From a virus: a DNA stretch of 60,393 bases. The DNA is taken from positions 1 through 60,393 of IMG/VR virus record IMGVR_UViG_3300021092_001988; one strand, given 5' to 3'. This document shows positions 55,688 to 60,393 of the stretch, piece by piece; position 1 is the first letter of the stretch, and each line of letters begins with the position of its first letter. The notes beneath the pieces are model-generated. The model had not been told where the DNA came from. It did no database searches and saw only the letters and a program-made list of their open reading frames with translations. A program made the translations under genes and the position numbers.

Positions 55688-57502
55688 ATGGCGGAAAGTA
55701 ATTTAACGGTATTTCAGAGATTAACAAAAATGTTTGGGTTCCCTGGTAGGGTAACTCCTGAGGAGGCTCCGTCTTTCAATTTTGATAAAGAACAAATACT
55801 AAAAACAAATAGTAGGGAGGAGTATGAAAAATCGATGCTACAAGCTCAGCAGAGTCAATACATTGCAGACAAGTGGACAAAACTTGACCAATCTCTTTAT
55901 AATCAATCGGTATATTACGAACCAAATAGGTTGTCAGCATATTACGATTATGAATCGATGGAATTTACTCCTGAAATTTCTGCCGCTTTAGATATATACG
56001 CCGAAGAATCAACAACATTATCTGAAAAAGGTGAAATATTAACTATTTTTTCAGAATCATCAAGAGTCAAAATTATTCTTGATGATTTGTTTATGAATAG
56101 GTTAGATTTGAACACTAACTTACAAATGTGGACAAGGGGTACTTGTAAGTACGGCGATAACTTTGTTTACCTTAAAATAGACCCTGAAAGAGGTATTATT
56201 GGGTGTCAACAATTACCTAATATTGAAATTGAAAGACATGAAGGTAAAGAAAGCAAAACACCAAATCAACAAAACTCAATGCAACTTCCAACAAGAGAGT
56301 TAAGATTTCAATGGAAAAATAAAGATTTAGAATTTCAAGCTTGGGAAATAGCCCATTTTAGATTATTGGGTGATGATAGAAAACTTCCTTATGGTACCTC
56401 TATGTTGGATAAAATTAGAAGAATTTGGAAACAATTACTTTTAGCAGAGGATGCTATGTTGATTTATAGAACAACAAGAGCACCTGAAAGAAGGGTTTTT
56501 AAAATATTTGTTGGTAACATGGATGACAAAGACATCGAGGCTTATGTACAACGTGTGGCTAATAAATTTAAAAGAGACCAAGTGGTTGATTCAAGAAACG
56601 GTCAAGTTGATATGAGATATAATCAAATGGCGGTTGACCAAGATTATTTCATCCCTGTTCGTGACCCAGCTCAAACAAATCCTATTGAAACATTAGCAGG
56701 GGCACAAAACTTAGGTGAAATTGCCGACATTGAATATATCCAAAAGAAAATGTTGGCGGCACTTCGTATTCCAAAAGCTTTCTTAGGTTTTGAAGAAGTT
56801 GTTGGTGACGGTAAAACTCTCGCGTTGATGGATATTCGTTTTGCAAGAACAATCAACAGAATTCAAAAATCGGTAATTCAAGAATTAAATAAAATAGCAT
56901 TAATTCATCTTTACTTATTGGGTTTGGAAGATGAATTAGATAATTTCACATTATCATTAACAAACCCGTCAGCACAATCTGATTTGTTGAGAATTGAACA
57001 ATGGAAAGAAAAAATTGTATTGTATAAAGATGCAACATCTGACCAATCTCAAATTGGAATCCTACCTGTTTCACATACTTGGGCTAAGAAAAATATTCTT
57101 GGTATGAGTGACAGTGAAGTGATTCTTGATTTACAACAACAAAGAATTGAAAGAGCAATTGGTTTCGAATTAACTAACACACAAAACGTTATCAAACGAA
57201 GTGGTGTATTTGATGATGTTGATTCAAAATATGGGGTTCCCGAAGAGGAAAGACAAGAAGGTGGAGATGCGGCTGGCGGCGATGCTGGCGGTATGAATAT
57301 GGGTACGGGCGGAGGTACCCCACCACCACCGCCACCAGCGGGGGGTGGAGACGCTCCTTTGAGTGAGAACGAAACAAAAAAACACAATATATTGAGTATG
57401 TTGAACGAAAATGACAAATTAGAAGATTTGTTTGATATGAATAAAGCTCAAGATAATATTTATGAAATAGAAAATAAACTTAAAAACTTCTTAAACGAAT
57501 AA
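55688..57502 (+). CDS. Portal protein (T4 gp20-like)
   Basis: A 604-residue protein, a little longer than T4 gp20. NRLSAYYDYESMEFTPEISA, ALDIYAEESTT, WEIAHFRLLGDDRKLPYGTS and DKIRRIWKQLLLAEDAMLIY, then RAPERRVFKIFVG and GVTP-like clip segments are the recognised blocks of T4-type portals. It forms the dodecamer at the head vertex. The C-terminus has a Gly/Pro-rich linker (GGGTPPPPPPAGGG) followed by a helix. It sits directly after the terminase, as in T4-like phages. Confidence 0.9.
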   Translation: MAESNLTVFQRLTKMFGFPGRVTPEEAPSFNFDKEQILKTNSREEYEKSMLQAQQSQYIADKWTKLDQSLYNQSVYYEPNRLSAYYDYESMEFTPEISAALDIYAEESTTLSEKGEILTIFSESSRVKIILDDLFMNRLDLNTNLQMWTRGTCKYGDNFVYLKIDPERGIIGCQQLPNIEIERHEGKESKTPNQQNSMQLPTRELRFQWKNKDLEFQAWEIAHFRLLGDDRKLPYGTSMLDKIRRIWKQLLLAEDAMLIYRTTRAPERRVFKIFVGNMDDKDIEAYVQRVANKFKRDQVVDSRNGQVDMRYNQMAVDQDYFIPVRDPAQTNPIETLAGAQNLGEIADIEYIQKKMLAALRIPKAFLGFEEVVGDGKTLALMDIRFARTINRIQKSVIQELNKIALIHLYLLGLEDELDNFTLSLTNPSAQSDLLRIEQWKEKIVLYKDATSDQSQIGILPVSHTWAKKNILGMSDSEVILDLQQQRIERAIGFELTNTQNVIKRSGVFDDVDSKYGVPEEERQEGGDAAGGDAGGMNMGTGGGTPPPPPPAGGGDAPLSENETKKHNILSMLNENDKLEDLFDMNKAQDNIYEIENKLKNFLNE

Positions 57503-57507
57503 CAAAA

Positions 57508-58248
57508 ATGACAAACTTTGGTAAATTAAAAATAAAACTATTAACAAAACTTACCGAATCTTACGCCTCTAATAATAAAGGTGAAATTAAAGATTTAGTA
57601 AATAAACTAAAATCAAATAAATCTTTATCTGAAATGTATATGTTTTATGAAAATATTGAAAACTTGAACATTTCATCAAAAGATAAAGCCAAATTATATG
57701 TGGAATCTATTGAACCTATTTTAGTAGAAAAAACTAAATCTTTGAAAAAAGAAATAAAAGAGTTTGATAAATCAATCAAAGGCGTTGTAGCGGAATCAAA
57801 TTTACTTTATAACGATTTGGATATTCTTTCGGAGGAAACCAATATGCACAATATCGCATCTAAGATTGACGCTAGAGAAAACTTAATATTTCATTTGATT
57901 CAAGAAAAGAAAAAAGAAATTTTTGAAAAACCTTCAGTTCAAATAGAAAATCATTCTTTATTGAATGCGGTGTTGGTAAATAATTTTAATATTAAGTATA
58001 GTGATTTTTTGAATGAGGAACAAAAAGAAACTTTCAATAAGATTGTATCAATGACTGATGAGGAATTGATTAATGAAATGAACTCTGTAAAAAAAGAACT
58101 TAATAACAAATTAGATTCACTATTAAAAGAATCTACCGAAGATTCTGTAGTTAGTAAACTTACTAATGTAAAATTAGAAGTTGAAAAATCGGAAATTTCA
58201 AAATTCAATTACTATAAACTAATTGAATTAAAAAATGGTTTAATTTGA
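57508..58248 (+). CDS. Coiled-coil prohead core-type protein
   Basis: A 246-residue, highly charged and mostly helical protein. KLTESYASNN near residue 14 has L-T-E followed by S (a good head-protease site). Its position between portal and prohead protease is where T4 has the core proteins 67 and 68. No sequence match is claimed. The stop overlaps the convergent bS21 gene. Confidence 0.6.
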   Translation: MTNFGKLKIKLLTKLTESYASNNKGEIKDLVNKLKSNKSLSEMYMFYENIENLNISSKDKAKLYVESIEPILVEKTKSLKKEIKEFDKSIKGVVAESNLLYNDLDILSEETNMHNIASKIDARENLIFHLIQEKKKEIFEKPSVQIENHSLLNAVLVNNFNIKYSDFLNEEQKETFNKIVSMTDEELINEMNSVKKELNNKLDSLLKESTEDSVVSKLTNVKLEVEKSEISKFNYYKLIELKNGLI

Positions 58249-58440
58249 TTTTTCTTTATCGGTAAACAATTGCTGCTTATAAATCGCCTTTAATTTTTTA
58301 TCTCTTTTTTCAACCGATGGTTTAACATATTCTTGTTTTTTTCTAAGTTTTTCGATTTGTTTAGTTTTTTGAACCTTGTATTTGTATTTTTTTAATGCTG
58401 ATTCAAGGTTTTTTTCTTTGTTGACGTTTACGATTATCAT
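58240..58440 (-). CDS. rpsU: Ribosomal protein bS21 homologue
   Basis: A 66-residue basic protein. MIIVNVNKEKNLESALKKYK, then LRKKQEYVKPSVEKRDKKLK and AIYKQQL match bS21 of Bacteroidota (pattern M.I..V....E..LKkyKrk....i..l...q.yvKPS..kR..k..A.Y.q.l). In this host group bS21 helps hide the anti-Shine-Dalgarno end of 16S rRNA. A phage copy could enter host ribosomes and change initiation. It lies on the opposite strand inside the head block. Confidence 0.8.
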   Translation of the reverse strand: MIIVNVNKEKNLESALKKYKYKVQKTKQIEKLRKKQEYVKPSVEKRDKKLKAIYKQQLFTDKEKSN

Positions 58441-58537
58441 AATCTTTTTTTGAAATATAAATAAAAAGTTTTGATTTATTAAGTTTATTTTGTATATTTT
58501 AAATACACCATAAAGTACATAAGTATGATATTATTAA

Positions 58538-58966
58538 ATGAAAAAAGGAAAGTTTATTTCAATTGGTGTTCACAATAATGTAAAAATTGGATACGGAACG
58601 GTTGATTGTAAAAACTTAAAAACAATCTACGTACAATTAAATTCATGGACTCAACCAACAATAAACGACCACGATTTTGAAAAATTAATTTCAAAAACAA
58701 GAAGACAAATAAAAGAAAAAGTTTATTGTTTAAATTCTGATTTATTTAAAAGAGAATCAATTGTTGATTTGGATATTAAAACTAGTGCCATAAAAACAAA
58801 TAAAAGGTCTTTCATGGACCTTGAAATTACATTGTATGTCGATAAATTTTTTGATGTGCGTTCTAAAGAAGTTGAAAATATTATTACCAACTTATCAGAA
58901 ACTATAATAGACACCGTTTTGACGAACGAAACTTTATTTAATTTCTTTGAAAAAAAAATTAATTAA
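58538..58966 (+). CDS. Hypothetical protein of the head block
   Basis: A 142-residue protein with a beta-rich start (GKFISIGVHNNVKIGYGTVD) and helical second half. Short basic patches and no membrane segment. It lies between bS21 and the prohead protease. No family is recognised. Confidence 0.55.
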   Translation: MKKGKFISIGVHNNVKIGYGTVDCKNLKTIYVQLNSWTQPTINDHDFEKLISKTRRQIKEKVYCLNSDLFKRESIVDLDIKTSAIKTNKRSFMDLEITLYVDKFFDVRSKEVENIITNLSETIIDTVLTNETLFNFFEKKIN

Positions 58967-58976
58967 GTATCTGAGG

Positions 58977-58984
58977 TATTTATT
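58977..58984 (+). promoter_or_regulatory. TATTTATT promoter-like motif
   Basis: GAGGTATTTATTATA, 12 bases upstream of the protease ATG; the same GAGGTATTTAT context occurs at 43941. Confidence 0.35.
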
Positions 58985-58996
58985 ATAAAAAGTTGG

Positions 58997-59680
58997 ATGA
59001 AAATACTCGGCCCAAATGAAACCGGTAAAGGTATACTAATAGAATACGACGCTGGTTATATATCACCAAAAGAAAATCAGAAAATTATTTCTGAAATGAA
59101 AGATGTGGACTATTCTGATGATGTGGTCCTTTACGCTGTTTTACAAAAATATGATACACCAAATAAAAATGGTAGAATCTACCCTGAAGACATTCTTAAG
59201 AGAGAAAATGAAAAATATCAATCTATTATAAATAAAGGTGGTGCATTAAACGAACTAAATCACCCAACATCTTCACTAATAGATTTAGACAGAGTTTCAC
59301 ATTCGATTTTAGAAACATGGTGGGATGGTAAAATCCTTATGGGTAAAATAAAATTATTTACTTCTCCCGCTTGGAAAAAAATGGGAATAGTTAGTACTAA
59401 AGGTGACCAAGCTGCCATGTTATTAATGAATGGTGCAACACTTGGTATATCATCAAGAGGTGTTGGTTCTTTAAAAAATATTAAAGGTCAAAACATTGTT
59501 CAAGAAGATTTTGAATTAGTGTGTTTTGATTTAGTGTCATCCCCAAGTACACCAGGTGCATATGTATTCTCAGACTTAAAAGACAGGGACCAATATCAAG
59601 AATCAATTCAAGAAAATCCATCAGACTCAAATAGAATGAAAAATTTGATGTCAAAGTTGGATAGTTATTTAGGTAAATAA
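58997..59680 (+). CDS. Prohead core protease (T4 gp21-like)
   Basis: A 227-residue serine protease. YDTPNKNGRIYPEDIL near residue 55 and GGALNELNHPTSS near residue 85 contain the catalytic His; MNGATLGISSRGVGS near residue 150 holds the Ser. LVSSPSTPGAYVF follows. This is the set for T4 gp21-like (S78/U9) proteases, which cut head proteins after (I/L)-x-E. The presence of this enzyme makes the many L/I-x-E sites in the window relevant. It precedes the scaffold gene. Confidence 0.9.
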   Translation: MKILGPNETGKGILIEYDAGYISPKENQKIISEMKDVDYSDDVVLYAVLQKYDTPNKNGRIYPEDILKRENEKYQSIINKGGALNELNHPTSSLIDLDRVSHSILETWWDGKILMGKIKLFTSPAWKKMGIVSTKGDQAAMLLMNGATLGISSRGVGSLKNIKGQNIVQEDFELVCFDLVSSPSTPGAYVFSDLKDRDQYQESIQENPSDSNRMKNLMSKLDSYLGK

Positions 59681-59733
59681 TAATTTATTATAGGTTATCA
59701 AACTATAATCGGTATTTTTTTACATTATCAGCA

Positions 59734-59741
59734 TATTTATA
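59734..59741 (+). promoter_or_regulatory. TATTTATA promoter-like motif
   Basis: CATATTTATAGGTA, 19 bases upstream of the ATG at 59761. Confidence 0.4.
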
Positions 59742-59760
59742 GGTAAATATATTTAATAAT

Positions 59761-60393
59761 ATGAGCGAAAAATCCATTCTAGAACAAGCATTGCTTCAAG
59801 TACAGACCCTTGAGGAGGCGGTAAGGGCAAACGCAAAAGGTATACTTGCTTCAACTATGAAACAAGAAATCGGCGATTTGTTGAAAGAATCCATGGAAGA
59901 TGAGGAAAAAGTTGTTAAAGAACAACCTAATCCTGAAGAAGACCCCGCAGACGATGTATCAGCAGGTGCTGACGATAACACTGGGGACGATAAATCAGAC
60001 GAAGATGATGACAACTCATCTGATGAACTATCTAAAGACATCGACTCAAAAGATTCATCTGATGACGACTTTGGCGACATGGATAACATGAACGACTTTG
60101 GAGACATGGATGATGACGATGTGGTTGATATGACTGGTGCTGACGAAGACGAAATTTTAAAAGTTTTTAAAGCAATGAGTCCTGAAGATGGAGTAATCGT
60201 TAAGAAAGATGATGACCACATCGAATTGTCTGATGGTGATGACGAGTATATCATTAAGTTAGGTGCAGACATGGAAATGGATGATGAAGACATGGAAATG
60301 GATGATGAAGACATGGAAATGGATGATGAAGACATGGAAATGGATGATGAAGACATGGAAATGGATGATGAAGACATGGAAATGGATGATGAA
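59761..60393 (+). CDS. Prohead core/scaffold protein (T4 gp22-position), partial
   Basis: At least 211 residues, open to the window edge. The N-terminal 50 residues are helical (SILEQALLQVQTLEEAVRAN); the rest is very acidic with long Asp/Glu runs. LLKESMED near residue 42 has L-K-E followed by S. It follows the prohead protease, the place of the T4 scaffold gp22, and would be cut up during maturation. The last 126 bases are six perfect repeats encoding DMEMDDE. Confidence 0.7.
   Translation, partial: MSEKSILEQALLQVQTLEEAVRANAKGILASTMKQEIGDLLKESMEDEEKVVKEQPNPEEDPADDVSAGADDNTGDDKSDEDDDNSSDELSKDIDSKDSSDDDFGDMDNMNDFGDMDDDDVVDMTGADEDEILKVFKAMSPEDGVIVKKDDDHIELSDGDDEYIIKLGADMEMDDEDMEMDDEDMEMDDEDMEMDDEDMEMDDEDMEMDDE
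60268..60393 (+). repeat. 21-bp tandem repeat, six perfect copies, reaching the window edge
   Basis: The unit begins GACATGGAAATGG and ends ATGATGAA; it encodes DMEMDDE. Copies are identical to the base. The array continues beyond the window, so copy number is not known. Confidence 0.9.

Noticed and set aside
59796-60377. Long minus-strand Ser-rich frame
   Set aside because: It is the antisense of the acidic repeat region of the scaffold gene; composition is an artefact of the Asp/Glu codons.
1-60393. CRISPR array or insertion sequence
   Set aside because: No regularly spaced repeats with unique spacers and no transposase were seen; the only tandem repeat is the 21-bp scaffold array.

Overview
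This window looks like part of the genome of a large, AT-rich, T4-like tailed phage (myovirus) infecting a Bacteroidota host, probably a flavobacterium. The phage assignment rests on a contiguous head-assembly block at the right end: large terminase, portal, core protein, prohead protease, then an acidic scaffold running off the edge. This is the gene-17/20/21/22 order of T4. The host assignment rests on several sequence traits. Starts usually lack a Shine-Dalgarno sequence and follow A-rich leaders. Several leftward units have Bacteroidota-type promoters; the best is TTTG-N19-TATCTTTG upstream of the 690-aa gene. A lipoprotein carries a Bacteroidota-like export signature, and a bS21 homologue of Bacteroidota type is present. 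A second promoter-like motif, TATTTATA, precedes many structural and lysis genes at variable distance and is a candidate middle/late phage promoter.

Layout. 0-7.7 kb: cell-wall enzymes (YkuD-like protein, phage-tail lysozyme, GH19 endolysin) and a leftward run of small proteins that share an N-terminal ESQLK-type tag. 7.7-14 kb: small accessory and metabolic genes (GIY-YIG-like protein, P-loop kinase, secreted DNA/RNA nuclease, HExxH protein, DUF1599, RHH protein, IMPDH/GMPR). 14-28.9 kb: one long rightward block of glycosyltransferases, methyltransferases and sugar-nucleotide enzymes, including a PLP enzyme with His in place of the catalytic Lys, a split two-domain transketolase, UDP-sugar dehydrogenase and several SDRs. 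29-35.9 kb: small genes, a lipoprotein, and a rightward block of tagged or membrane-spanning proteins that may be packaged in the head and ejected. 35.9-39 kb: a candidate ncRNA, an HNH endonuclease, a tmRNA gene interrupted by a group I intron, and a phosphoesterase. 39-44 kb: a 690-aa TerD-like protein, a YkuK-family protein, and a tRNA array (Gly, CAU, Arg, Leu, a degenerate Ser) with hairpins in the spacers. 44-49 kb: an RNA-repair cassette (5' kinase, RNA ligase, and a receiver-like gene broken by a stop) and a ClpC-like unfoldase. 49-60.4 kb: a KTSC protein, a nucleotidyltransferase and the head-morphogenesis block, with a phage bS21 gene on the opposite strand.

The most unusual item is the tmRNA at 36689-37264 (minus strand). 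Its acceptor stem, D-loop region and tag reading frame are recognisable, but the T-loop is split by a 193-nt insert. That insert has the P, Q, R and S core of a group I intron, P1 pairing at the 5' splice site and a terminal G. The phage also carries a ClpC-type unfoldase with a ClpP-docking VGF tripeptide, a bS21 homologue, tRNAs and RNA-repair enzymes. Together these suggest an unusually full kit for taking over and rescuing host translation. A second theme is the family of N-terminal tags that match the T4 prohead-protease rule (I/L)-x-E followed by A/S/G. These may mark a set of proteins packed into the capsid and injected with the DNA.

All calls come from reading the sequence and from memory of protein and RNA families. 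No database search or folding program was run.
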